DNA of 52,220 nucleotides, from NCBI GenBank assembly GCA_022451045.1, contig JAKUOW010000011.1:1-52220 (forward strand). The letters are read 5' to 3'. The DNA is from Pirellulales bacterium. Lineage in GTDB: Bacteria > Planctomycetota > Planctomycetia > Pirellulales > Pirellulaceae. Below, in pieces: positions 17,965 to 28,154 of this stretch. The notes under the pieces are model-generated. The model saw nothing but the letters and a program-made list of their open reading frames with translations, was not told the DNA's origin and did no database searches. Position 1 is the first letter of the stretch. Each line of letters opens with the position of its first letter. A program made the translations under genes and the position numbers.

Positions 17965-19545
17965 ATGCGCAAGTTTCTCATGTTGGTTGCTTCAGTTACC
18001 GCACTTTTACCGGCTCTGGCACAAGCTGCACCGAACTCATTTGATTTGGTACTGCGTAGTCGCGTAGCCACTGAAGAAAACAGTGTGCGCTATCATGCTG
18101 TGCTCGAGCAACAGAGCTGGAAAGCTACAGAAACCGCGGTAATTGTTTGTGACATGTGGGATCTGCATCATTGCCTGAATGCCACACGACGTGGTGCAGA
18201 GCTGGCACCTCGCATGAATGCGCTGTTGAAGAAAGCCCGTGCTCAAGGTGCAACCATCATTCACGCACCAAGTTCTTGCATGAAACCATATGCGAACCAC
18301 CCAGGTCGCAAACGGGCAATGGCCGCACCGATGGCGAGTAAATTGCCTGAGAAGATCAGTGAATGGTGTTACAGCATTCCGTCCGAAGAAGAGGTAGAGT
18401 ATCCCATCGACCAGTCTGACGGTGGTGAAGATGATGATCCGGTAGAACATGAAGCATGGGCAAAGGAGCTTGAAAGCAAAGGCTTGAATCCCAGAGGTCC
18501 GTGGACAAAGCAGACTGATTTGCTAACTATCAAGAATCAAGATTACATCAGCGATAGCGGTGTCGAAATCTGGAATGTCCTGGAGCAGAAAGGGATCAAG
18601 AATGTGATCCTTGTCGGCGTCCACACGAACATGTGTGTGCTAGGCCGTCCTTTCGGTCTTCGTCAAATGGCTCAAAACGGCAAAAACGTGGTATTGGTCA
18701 GAGATATGACAGACACCATGTACAACCCAAAAATGAAACCATATGTCAGCCACTTCACAGGCACTGATTTGATTGTGGAGTACATCGAAAAGGTTGTCTG
18801 TCCCACCGTCACCAGCGATCAAATTCTTGGAGGCAAACCGTTTGTCTTTAAGAATGACACACGACCGCATGTGGTAATTGCTTGTGCGGAACGAGAGTAC
18901 AAGACTAACGAGTCATTACCCCGATTTGCCCTTGAACAACTTGGTAATGATTTCAAGGTCAGCTTCGTCCATGCAAACACGAATGAACGAAATGATTTGC
19001 CGGGGATTGGCGTTCTGGAGGATGCAGATGTGTTGCTTGTAAGTGTGCGACGGCGAGTGTTACCGGCCGACCAATTCGCCATCGTGGAGAGATTCATTAA
19101 GAGTGGGAAACCCGTTATTGGAATCCGTACAGCAAACCACGCTTTTTCATTGCGTGGTGAGGACCCACCGTCAGGTTACAAGGCATGGGAAGCATTCGAT
19201 GCGGAGATCTTTGGTGGCAGCTACACCGGGCATCACGGTGTGGGCCCAAATGTAAAGTTAGTCGCAGCAAAACCTCATCCAATTATGACCGGAGTGGACG
19301 TGAACACCTTTAAAGGAATGGGATCGCTATACAAAGTGAATCCAATTTCGAAAGGGACTACTCCGTTGCTTACCGGAACGATTGAAGGCCAACCCGCTGA
19401 AACAATCGCCTGGGTGAACGAGACGAAATATGGTGGCAAGGCTTTCTATACCTCGCTTGGACACGTCGACGATTTCACACAGCCAGCGATGAATAGGTTG
19501 CTCAAGAACGCGATCCTTTGGGCCGTGGATAAAGAGATCAAATAG
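17965..19545 (+). CDS. Isochorismatase-like cysteine hydrolase fused to a ThuA-like domain, secreted
   Basis: Start MRKFLMLVASVTALLPALAQA; AVIVCDMWDLHHC and VILVGVHTNMCVLGRPFGLRQM (isochorismatase-like); C-terminal FGGSYTGHHGVGPNVKLVAAKPHPIMTGV...GKAFYTSLGHVDDF (ThuA-like). Confidence 0.85.
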   Translation: MRKFLMLVASVTALLPALAQAAPNSFDLVLRSRVATEENSVRYHAVLEQQSWKATETAVIVCDMWDLHHCLNATRRGAELAPRMNALLKKARAQGATIIHAPSSCMKPYANHPGRKRAMAAPMASKLPEKISEWCYSIPSEEEVEYPIDQSDGGEDDDPVEHEAWAKELESKGLNPRGPWTKQTDLLTIKNQDYISDSGVEIWNVLEQKGIKNVILVGVHTNMCVLGRPFGLRQMAQNGKNVVLVRDMTDTMYNPKMKPYVSHFTGTDLIVEYIEKVVCPTVTSDQILGGKPFVFKNDTRPHVVIACAEREYKTNESLPRFALEQLGNDFKVSFVHANTNERNDLPGIGVLEDADVLLVSVRRRVLPADQFAIVERFIKSGKPVIGIRTANHAFSLRGEDPPSGYKAWEAFDAEIFGGSYTGHHGVGPNVKLVAAKPHPIMTGVDVNTFKGMGSLYKVNPISKGTTPLLTGTIEGQPAETIAWVNETKYGGKAFYTSLGHVDDFTQPAMNRLLKNAILWAVDKEIK

Positions 19546-19552
19546 CCAGAGA

Positions 19553-20962
19553 TTAAACGAGCTCTGGAATGACTCCGCCCTCGTCGAGTAAATATTGGGG
19601 CCGTCCGCTTGGGTCGTCAATTGTCGTGCGGTCAGCTGCAATTCCCAGGTTGTGATAAAGCGTGTACAGCGCATCCTGGTAGTGGATAGGTCGGCTGGTC
19701 GCTTCGCCACCAGTGCGATCTGTGCTGCCAATCACTTGCCCGGTACGCATACGTCCACCAGCAAAAATCGCAGGTGCTACTCGTGGCCAGTGGTCACGTC
19801 CAGCATTTCCATTGATCTTCGGCGTACGGCCAAACTCACCCCACAAGATGATTGACGTGTTATCAAGCATTCCTCGTTCTTCGAGGTCGTTGATAAACGT
19901 GACGATTGCATGGTCAAGAATCGGCAACGTGTACCGCATGCGATTGAAGTTGTCGCTGTGTGTATCGAAGTCGCTGATGGTTAGAGATACACATCGCACC
20001 CCGGCTTCGACAAGGCGGCGAGCCATGAGCAATTTCAGCGAAGCTTTCGGTTCGTCGGCGGTGGTAAAACGCCCGACGACAGGGCGATCAGGGACCATGT
20101 ACTTTTCAAGGACCTTGGGGTCTTCGTTAGATAGATCGAGGGCGTCGGCAAATGTGCCCGAGAGCAAAATCCCAGTGGCTTGCTGTGAGAATCGATCCAT
20201 GGCATCCATCATGCCGGTGGCGTCCACTTCACGCCGAATCTTATCCAGGCTACCCAGCAGTGCGTTACGACTGTTTAACCGCTGTGCATTCAGTTCTGCG
20301 TTGAGCGAGAGACTTACGGTATGGTTGGAACCGAGAGCGGCCAATTCGTTTACCATTCCAGGTTCGAGTGGCCGATCAAAAATGCTGGAAAGGTCTGGAC
20401 GGAAAGGTTTGTATGATGGGCCAAGAAATCCGGGACGAGCGCTGTTTCGGACAAGCGGTCGACCCTGCATCATATCGACGTAGGTTGGAGCAGGATCCGT
20501 AACTTTGCCAAGTAGCTTGGTCAGCACGCATCCCATTGCTGGCCGACCACCAAAGCCGGCAAGGTTGCGAATATCAAAACCGGACATACATTGGAATGCA
20601 TCGTGTCGGCCTTCGGCGCCAACCATGCTGCGAACAAATGCAAATCGATCAGCATTTGCTGCCATTTTGGGGAGCAATTCGCTGATCTGAATTCCGGCTA
20701 TGCTCGTTTGAATCGGGTGGAATTCGCCACGTGTTTCCATTGGCGCATCGGGCTTCATATCGATGGTGTCCATTTGAGGAGGACCACCATCCAAATGGAT
20801 GTTGATAATTGCCCGCTCGGATGAACCAACGCCCGCTTCTGCCTCCAGGCGAAGCATATCTGCGAGTGTAAGCCCAAGCATGCCCGCAGCACCTGCGGTG
20901 AGGAATCCACGACGGCTAACACCATCGCAATGCTTATATGAGTTTCCAGTGATGTTCAACAT
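19553..20962 (-). CDS. DUF1501 domain-containing protein
   Basis: CDGVSRRGFLTAGAAGMLG; IINIHLDGGPPQMDTIDMKPDAP; IILWGEFGRTPKINGNAGRDHWPR. Confidence 0.95.
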   Translation of the reverse strand: MLNITGNSYKHCDGVSRRGFLTAGAAGMLGLTLADMLRLEAEAGVGSSERAIINIHLDGGPPQMDTIDMKPDAPMETRGEFHPIQTSIAGIQISELLPKMAANADRFAFVRSMVGAEGRHDAFQCMSGFDIRNLAGFGGRPAMGCVLTKLLGKVTDPAPTYVDMMQGRPLVRNSARPGFLGPSYKPFRPDLSSIFDRPLEPGMVNELAALGSNHTVSLSLNAELNAQRLNSRNALLGSLDKIRREVDATGMMDAMDRFSQQATGILLSGTFADALDLSNEDPKVLEKYMVPDRPVVGRFTTADEPKASLKLLMARRLVEAGVRCVSLTISDFDTHSDNFNRMRYTLPILDHAIVTFINDLEERGMLDNTSIILWGEFGRTPKINGNAGRDHWPRVAPAIFAGGRMRTGQVIGSTDRTGGEATSRPIHYQDALYTLYHNLGIAADRTTIDDPSGRPQYLLDEGGVIPELV

Positions 20963-20969
20963 CGTGCTT

Positions 20970-22340
20970 CTACATCCATTCAGCGATTGGCTTGCCTTCG
21001 ATCAGCTGGACGGGACGACCGTCTGGGCTGTGCGCGATCAAATCGGAAGGCATTCCAAGTTTCTGATAAATCGTGGTTGCGATGTCTTCAGAGAAATATT
21101 CATCTTTCGACACATAACCACCCTCAGCGTCGGTAGCTCCCAAAACGTGGCCTGCAGGTACGCCTGCTCCAGCCATCATGGCAAACCCTGTTGATGCCCA
21201 GTGATCACGACCGCTGGCAGAGTTAATTTTTGGGGTACGTCCAAAGTCGGTTAGCCAAACCACTAAGGTTGATTCGAGCAGTCCACGTTCTTCCAGATCA
21301 ATGATCAGTTGTGGAATAGCTTGATCTAACGGAGGTAACCGACTGTCTTTGAGTGACTTAAAGTTATTTTGATGTGTATCCCATCCACCGTCAGTTACGG
21401 TTACGAATTGAACTCCCGATTCGACAAGCCGACGTGCCAACAAGCAGCTTTGTCCGAAGCGGTGGCGTCCATAAGCATCCCGAGTAGCGTCTTCTTCACT
21501 CTCGATGTCAAACGCCTTCTTGGTCTCCGGTGCCGTGATCATATTCATAGCGGCTTCGTAGTACTCGTCCTGTGCCTTTAGGGCATCTTGCTGTAGGTCG
21601 GCGCGACGCTGTAGCGCATCAATTTTCGCCAGTGCGTTTCGGCGGCGATCGACACGTTCAAAGGTTACACCTTCTGGTGGAGTTATATCTCGCACGCTGA
21701 AGTTGTCAGCATTTGCATCGGCGTCTATCACAAATGGATTGTGTTCAAGCCCAAGGATGCCACTTGTTCCACCACCGAATCGACGGTCCACATGGTCATT
21801 GAGTTGAATAAACGGGGGAAGTGCTGACTGGAATCCATGGAAGTAACTTACGACACTACCATAGGTCGGGTAAGCGACAGCGGCATTGAATCGGCGGCCT
21901 GACATGACCCACTGGTCTGCCGTACCGTGACTGCCATTTCGTGGGTTCCAGCCTCTTAGCAATGCAAACTTGTCAGCGTGCTTTGCAAAGTTGGGAACGA
22001 TTTCAGTGAATTGAACACCGGGAATAGCTGTATCAATAGCATTGAATTCGCCACGTACGCTTACCGGCGCATCCGGTTTAGGATCAAACGTATCATGGTG
22101 ACTGGTGCCACCGCGTGTCCAAATAAGGATGCAGTTCGTCTTATTTACAGGCTTGGCCTGGGCCGTGCCGCGTAAGTAGTCGGTAAAAGATAAACCTAGC
22201 CCCGACAGTGCACCAATCTGTAGGAATCCCCTACGACTGATACCATCACAATTCTTATAAGCGTCATCAATACGTTGATTCATCGCTTCTTGTTCCTGAT
22301 TTATTTGGTTTTGTGCCATCACCAGAATTATGCATTTCAA
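20970..22340 (-). CDS. DUF1501 domain-containing protein
   Basis: CDGISRRGFLQIGALSGLG; CILIWTRGGTSHHDTFDPKPDAP; VVWLTDFGRTPKINSASGRDHW. True start may be an internal ATG. Confidence 0.95.
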   Translation of the reverse strand: MKCIILVMAQNQINQEQEAMNQRIDDAYKNCDGISRRGFLQIGALSGLGLSFTDYLRGTAQAKPVNKTNCILIWTRGGTSHHDTFDPKPDAPVSVRGEFNAIDTAIPGVQFTEIVPNFAKHADKFALLRGWNPRNGSHGTADQWVMSGRRFNAAVAYPTYGSVVSYFHGFQSALPPFIQLNDHVDRRFGGGTSGILGLEHNPFVIDADANADNFSVRDITPPEGVTFERVDRRRNALAKIDALQRRADLQQDALKAQDEYYEAAMNMITAPETKKAFDIESEEDATRDAYGRHRFGQSCLLARRLVESGVQFVTVTDGGWDTHQNNFKSLKDSRLPPLDQAIPQLIIDLEERGLLESTLVVWLTDFGRTPKINSASGRDHWASTGFAMMAGAGVPAGHVLGATDAEGGYVSKDEYFSEDIATTIYQKLGMPSDLIAHSPDGRPVQLIEGKPIAEWM

Positions 22341-22373
22341 TGAGATCTAAGCACAATATCATCTAACCTAATG

Positions 22374-22481
22374 TTAGCAGAGACTCAAAACCCCTAAAAG
22401 AAGAATCGGCGTTGTCAGTGCCAAAACCACAGCGACAAGCGGAATTAGAGGCATTCCTGTACTTCTAAAGGGGGGGCCCAT
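22374..22481 (-). CDS. Possible 35-aa single-pass membrane microprotein
   Basis: Minus-strand ATG at 22481: MGPPFRSTGMPLIPLVAVVLALTTPILLLGVLSLC-stop; strongly hydrophobic; no clear SD. Confidence 0.25.
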   Translation of the reverse strand: MGPPFRSTGMPLIPLVAVVLALTTPILLLGVLSLC

Positions 22482-22626
22482 TAATAATGTCGCTATGGAG
22501 TTTTAAAACATAATGGCACATACTGGAAACAGTGGTGTTTACGCCCGATTTTCACATGTTTTGAATAAGCGTGATTTATCCCGCCTTTTGATAGCCCCGC
22601 CCTCCGTGGCTCACGAGTTTAAACCT

Positions 22627-25095
22627 ATGACACGTCTAATCACTCGCTTTGCCATTCTGCTGAGCCTTGTCATAACTGCAAGTACACTTAGTGCTGCCGG
22701 GCCCTATCAGGTGGTGCCTGAATCGGTAGCCTTGAGCGGTAATTTCGATCAAGCACAACTTGTAGTAATGTCATTAAGCTCTGATGGTGCCGTTACACCG
22801 GAGTCCACAGACGTTTCAGCAGAGGTAAGTTTTCAGTCTTCAGACCCATCGGTTGTGGAAGTCCTTGCCGGTGGTGGATTAGTTGCCAAAGGAAACGGTC
22901 AGGCTGAGATTCAGCTTTCCGTAGAAGATTGGTCAGAGACAATCAGCGTAACCGTCGATGGCATCGAGCCGAGCCCAAGTATAGATTTCGCCTATCACGT
23001 TCAGCCGTTGTTATCCAAGTTGGGTTGTAACATGGGTGCGTGCCATGCCAGCCAGCATGGCAAGGGTGGCTTCATCCTTAGCGTGTTTGGGTTTGAGCCA
23101 AGCAAGGATCATCAGGCCATTACCAAGGATCGCCTGCAACGCCGGGTGGATTACATCACACCGGACAACAGCCTATTCCTGTTGAAGCCGACCATGCAGG
23201 CACCACATGGTGGCGGCAAGCGACTGCGCAAAGGTACGGTGGCTTATGATACCCTCGTCGCCTGGGTCGCATCCGGCACACCAGCTCCCAGCAATGAAGC
23301 AGCGGAGGTCACGCAACTGGAAATCTACCCTAACCGTCGGGTTGCAAAAGTTGACGATCTTCAACAACTTCGAGTCCTGGCTACGTATTCCGATGGAAAG
23401 GTGCGGGACGTAACCCGGCTTGCCCGTTATGACTCAATGAACGAAGGAATGCTGAGTGTAGATGACAACGGCCTGGTGGGCGTTCATGCGGAAGGTCAGG
23501 GTCCGATCATGGTGAGATTCGAAGGACACGCTGGTTTGTTTATTGTCTCGGTGCCATTTAGTCAGCGACGGGAGCTCACGGATTGGCAAAGTAAAAACTT
23601 TGTAGATGAACTAGCTGCAAAGAAGTTCGTCGAGCTTGGCATTGAACCATCGGCAGTCTGTGATGACGCAACATTCATTCGTCGTGCATTCCTCGATGCG
23701 GTGGGCGGTATGCCAACGGCAGAAGAGGTGAGTGGATTTCTGGCATCAACCGATCCAAATAAACGCAAGGTGCTTATCGATAAGCTACTTGGACTAACCG
23801 GAGACCCGGCACAGGATATCTACAACGATCGCTACGCTTCTTACTGGACGCTAAAGTGGTCAGACCTGATCCGAAACAGCACGGACAATCTTGGCGAACA
23901 GGGCATGTGGTCACTACACAACTGGATCCGCGAATCCTTCCGTGTGAACAAGCCAATTAATAAATTCGTTCAACAGATCGTGACCGCCAAAGGGTCAATC
24001 TATATGAACGGTCCAGCGAATTACTTTCGGATCAATGGCAATGTAAACCAATTGACTGAAGCAACCGCCCAGCTATTCATGGGTGTACGTCTGGAGTGTG
24101 CGAAGTGCCATCACCATCCGTTTGAAAACTATAGTCAGGCGGATTACTACGGCATGGCTGCATTTTTTGCGCGGGTTGGCTCTTAGATTTGCGAGGAGTT
24201 TGGCCTGTTCGGCCGCGAGACGATTGTCGTTGTTCAGGATGGCGGCGATGTAAATCACCCGAAGACTGGCAAGAAAATGGTGCCTACCGCACTGCACGGG
24301 CCCGAGCTTTCACATCCACTCGATCGCCGCATCCCGCTGGCTAGCTGGCTAACATCAACTGACAATGACTGGTTTGCCAAATCTGTTGCAAATCGATATG
24401 TGAGGTATTTGTTGGGCAGAGGATTAGTGGAGCCAGTCGACGACTTGCGTAGCACTAACCCCGCGACGAATGAAGAATTGTTTCAGGCATTGGCAGAACA
24501 TTTGGTCGCAAACGACTATGACCTAAAACAGCTGATCAGCGTGATCATGAACTCCCGCCTGTATCAGTTAAACTCACAACCTACCGCGGAGAATAGTAAA
24601 GCCGGTGATTTCTACGCGTATTACCGAGTTAAGCGTCTTGCTGCTGAAACACTGCTGGACAACATCGATCACTCCGCCGGCACAACAACGAAATTCCAAA
24701 GCCTGCCGCTTGGGACCAGAGCGATTGACTTGCCGGATGCCAACTATCCGAACTTCTTTCTCAAGACGTTTGGTAAGCCGCGGCGAACCAGTGTTTGCGA
24801 ATGTGAACGATCACCGGATGAGAATCTGGCTCAGGCCCTGCACACGTTAAACGGACAGGTTGTTACATCCAAAATAGCTTCTGCGAGTGGGCGAATCGCC
24901 AAGCTCATTGAAAGCAAAACCGAGTCAGCTGAGATTATCAATCAACTCTACATCTCCACCCTTGCGAGAAACCCTTCGGATGAAGAACGAGTGGTTTGTC
25001 AGGAGATAGTCGACGCAGCGCCCAATCAAAAAGAAGGTTTGGAAGATTTACTCTGGGCGTTAATGAATTCTAAACAGTTCCTCTACAACCATTAA
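22627..25095 (+). pseudogene. Ig-like/DUF1549/DUF1553 protein interrupted by one in-frame TAG (24184-24186)
   Basis: ORFs 22513-24186 and 24277-25095 share one frame; reading through TAG gives FFARVGS*ICEEFGLFGRETIVVVQDGGDVNHPKTGKKMVPTALHG..., collinear with DUF1553. Start MTRLITRFAILLSLVITASTLSA at 22627. Confidence 0.75.
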
Positions 25096-25127
25096 CCGAA
25101 GGCCTTCGGGTCAGCAGGAGTCATGCT

Positions 25128-27254
25128 GTGACCAAAATGCGATTAGCATTCCTATCCCTCCTATCTTTGATCATATGCGTAATCTGTAATGCAAGCGCAA
25201 ATGCGCAGCAGTCGTACCCTATGATCATGAGCCTGGATCCGGTGGCAATTCAAGTTGGCACGACGACCGACCATGTAGTCAAGTCGCGATATGATCTGTG
25301 GGGGACGACTGATGTATTCATTAGTGGAGAAGGCGTTTCAGCAGAAGTCATCCATCCGGAATTGAAGGATGGCGAAGACCCACCGTCAATTACCTCGCTT
25401 ACGATTCGTGTCACAGCTTCGGCAAGTGCTCAACCGGGAGTGAGAGACTTCCGGCTTGCGACACCGCGAGGTGTGAGTACGGGCGGGCAAGTCGTTATCG
25501 TCCGGGACAAAGTCGTACATGAAAGTCAGGCAAACGATACACGAGAAACTGCCCAGTCATTTGAGTTGCCATCGGTGATATGCGGAGCAATCGAAAAGGC
25601 TGAAGACGTAGATTATTTCAAATTCAACGCTACGGCCGGCACTAAGGTGACCTTTCATGTCCGGTGCATGCGATTGCAAAATCGGATCCATGACCTTCAG
25701 ACCCATGCTGACCCGATGATCACGATTCGTAATGCAACGGGATCAACGATTGCAGCAAACGACAATTATTTTGCCGGCGATTGCTACCTCGTGCACACGT
25801 TTCAGCAGACGGGTGAATTCTATCTGGAAATCCGCGACGTGCGCTATAAATCTAATGCGTATTGGGAATACAGCGTTGAAGTGGTTGACCGGGATTTTGT
25901 AACAAATGTGTTTCCACTAGCTTTGCCTATAAATCGTGCAACGACCGTTGAGTTGATTGGTAGCGACTTAGCAGAGAACAGCATCAATCTGGATCCAAAA
26001 TACACTCGCGTTAAACAGGGATCTCAATCTATATCGATTCCAATGGGAGCGCAGTTATCCAATCCTGTTTCTGTGTATGGCACGCACCTGCCAATCACGT
26101 TTGAATCCACGGCAGATAACAACTCGGTTGAGTCAGCTCAGGAAGTAGCTGTAAATACTGTGCATAACGGCTGTTTGGAGAAAGAGGCTGATGTTGATTA
26201 CTTTGCGTTCCAAGCCTCTAAGGGTGACAAGCTGACCATCGATGTGATTGCCCGACGTTGTGGATCGATGGCAGACACATATTTACGAATCGTAAATGCG
26301 GAAGGAACGCAGCTGAATTCCAGTGATGACTTTACTCGTGGAAAACGAAACTACTTTGATTCCAAGATTGAGAATTGGACTGTTCCAGCGGACGGGACGT
26401 ATTACATTCAACTACACGATCGCCACTTGAGAGGTGGTGATGAATATGTGTATGCAATCCGTTTGTCATACGATGCACCGACATTTGAGCTGTCACTAGA
26501 TACAGACAAAACCCAAACTACACCGGGCACTGGTGGAGTGGTTTTCTGCAGAGTTACGCGGAAGAGTGGGTTTACCGGTGAAATACACCTGCACGTTGAC
26601 GGTGTGCCAGAAGGAGTTACCGCAACAGCGAGTCGTATTCTGGCCAGTGGCAACGATGGCTGTGTGGTATTCAAGGCGTCACCGGATGCCGCGAAAGGCA
26701 TTCACAATGTGCGCATCTACGGTACTGCTGAACTGGAATTGCCAAATGGCGATAAGCAATTGCTTACGGTTGAGGCAGCCCCTTACCAGGAAACATACAT
26801 GCCAGGTGGCGGACGCAGCCACTTCCCGGTGGATGTGCATACGGTTTCAATAGCCGATCCGAGTGATTTACTGGCTGTAACGGTTTCGACAAACGAGTTG
26901 ACAATTAACCCAGGTGGTGAAATTGAAATTGATGTAGAAGTCACTCGTAAAGAAGGGTTTGCCACGAACGTCTCACTGGATGTGATTTTCCAACATCTCA
27001 ATACAGTGTATGGAAACTCTTTGCCCAAGGGGGTGAAGATGGATGGCAACAAGAGCAAGATTCTGTTAACCGGTGATTTAGCAAAAGGTAAGATTACACT
27101 GGTAGCAGACGAATCCGCTGAAGCCGTCGATCGACAACTCTTCTGCGTGATGGCAAACGTGTCGCTTAATTTTGTGATGAAGGCTACCTATGCCAGCGAT
27201 CCAATTTTCATTACTGTGGCACCAAAGAACGAAACAGCTGATGGGGCTAAATAG
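25128..27254 (+). CDS. PPC (pre-peptidase C-terminal)-type secreted beta-sandwich protein
   Basis: Signal peptide; repeated EKAEDVDYFKFNATAGTKVTF and EKEADVDYFAFQASKGDKLTIDV motifs. Confidence 0.8.
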   Translation: MTKMRLAFLSLLSLIICVICNASANAQQSYPMIMSLDPVAIQVGTTTDHVVKSRYDLWGTTDVFISGEGVSAEVIHPELKDGEDPPSITSLTIRVTASASAQPGVRDFRLATPRGVSTGGQVVIVRDKVVHESQANDTRETAQSFELPSVICGAIEKAEDVDYFKFNATAGTKVTFHVRCMRLQNRIHDLQTHADPMITIRNATGSTIAANDNYFAGDCYLVHTFQQTGEFYLEIRDVRYKSNAYWEYSVEVVDRDFVTNVFPLALPINRATTVELIGSDLAENSINLDPKYTRVKQGSQSISIPMGAQLSNPVSVYGTHLPITFESTADNNSVESAQEVAVNTVHNGCLEKEADVDYFAFQASKGDKLTIDVIARRCGSMADTYLRIVNAEGTQLNSSDDFTRGKRNYFDSKIENWTVPADGTYYIQLHDRHLRGGDEYVYAIRLSYDAPTFELSLDTDKTQTTPGTGGVVFCRVTRKSGFTGEIHLHVDGVPEGVTATASRILASGNDGCVVFKASPDAAKGIHNVRIYGTAELELPNGDKQLLTVEAAPYQETYMPGGGRSHFPVDVHTVSIADPSDLLAVTVSTNELTINPGGEIEIDVEVTRKEGFATNVSLDVIFQHLNTVYGNSLPKGVKMDGNKSKILLTGDLAKGKITLVADESAEAVDRQLFCVMANVSLNFVMKATYASDPIFITVAPKNETADGAK

Positions 27255-27298
27255 TTTGCTGTGATCCACTCGGTAATCTTAGCTCGGGTAAGAACCAG

Positions 27299-28066
27299 AT
27301 GACGTACAAGATTATTCAAATTACAGATACGCATCTATTTGAAGATCCCACTGTTGAGTTGCTTGAAGTGTGTACAAATAAACGCTTCGAGTCTGTCCTA
27401 TCGCATGTAAACCAGCATCATGCCGATGCTGATCTGATGGTGATTTCAGGGGACTTGGTCCACGATGACGGTGCGGCGTATCAACGGCTGCATGGTCTAT
27501 TAACGGACTGGCATGATCGGCTCGAAGTAATTCCCGGAAATCATGATGTGCGTGAAGCTCTAACCGGTGTCTTTCCTTGCCAAACCCGGCTGGGTGATCA
27601 ACATATCACCTTTGATGTAAAACATGGTGGCTGGCGGATTATCGGATTGGATACACTAATCGCCGGACGTGTCGAAGGAGACATTGACGACGCACAATGG
27701 GATTGGTTGGAGAATATCCTCGTAGCGGATGGAGATAGTCCAACGGCTATCTTTATGCATCACCCACCCGTTATCGTGGGCAGTAAGTGGGTAGATAAAC
27801 TGGGGTTGGTATCCTTTGAGCGATTCAATGTTGTGGTAGAAGAAAACCCTCAAATCAAACTGGTCATTTGCGGGCACATTCATCAGGAGTATTCCCAGCC
27901 ACTTGGGCAGGCCATGTTGTATACGACGCCGTCTACCAGCGTTCAATTTCTACCTGGAGCTACAGAGTTCACAACCGATTCGGTGGATCCCGGCTATAGA
28001 ACGATCACCATCGAGAATGATGCCAGCTTTGTTACCGAAGTAATTCGTGTGGCTAACGCCGATTGA
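27299..28066 (+). CDS. Metallophosphoesterase, CpdA/Icc-like cyclic nucleotide phosphodiesterase
   Basis: IIQITDTHLFEDP, VISGDLVHDDGAAYQRL, VIPGNHDVRE, IFMHHPPV, KLVICGHIHQEYS: class III cyclic nucleotide phosphodiesterase motifs. Confidence 0.85.
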   Translation: MTYKIIQITDTHLFEDPTVELLEVCTNKRFESVLSHVNQHHADADLMVISGDLVHDDGAAYQRLHGLLTDWHDRLEVIPGNHDVREALTGVFPCQTRLGDQHITFDVKHGGWRIIGLDTLIAGRVEGDIDDAQWDWLENILVADGDSPTAIFMHHPPVIVGSKWVDKLGLVSFERFNVVVEENPQIKLVICGHIHQEYSQPLGQAMLYTTPSTSVQFLPGATEFTTDSVDPGYRTITIENDASFVTEVIRVANAD

Positions 28067-28154
28067 GGACCATTTGAATTGATGGTCAAATAAATTTTCG
28101 CTAGGACGTGATAACGCCAGCACATTTAAGTTCATTCTCGATGAGGTCCAATCC

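Noticed and set aside
19713-20483. 256-aa plus-strand ORF antisense to a DUF1501 gene
   Set aside because: Ser/Arg-rich translation typical of the reverse complement of a real CDS; no domain pattern.
22465-22485. GGGGGGGCCC tract as a phase-variable homopolymer
   Set aside because: Intergenic, only 7 G, no downstream ORF frame clearly dependent on its length; insufficient support.
24184-24186. TAG as pyrrolysine codon
   Set aside because: No pyl genes or PYLIS-like structure visible and the family is not known to use pyrrolysine; nonsense mutation or error is simpler.
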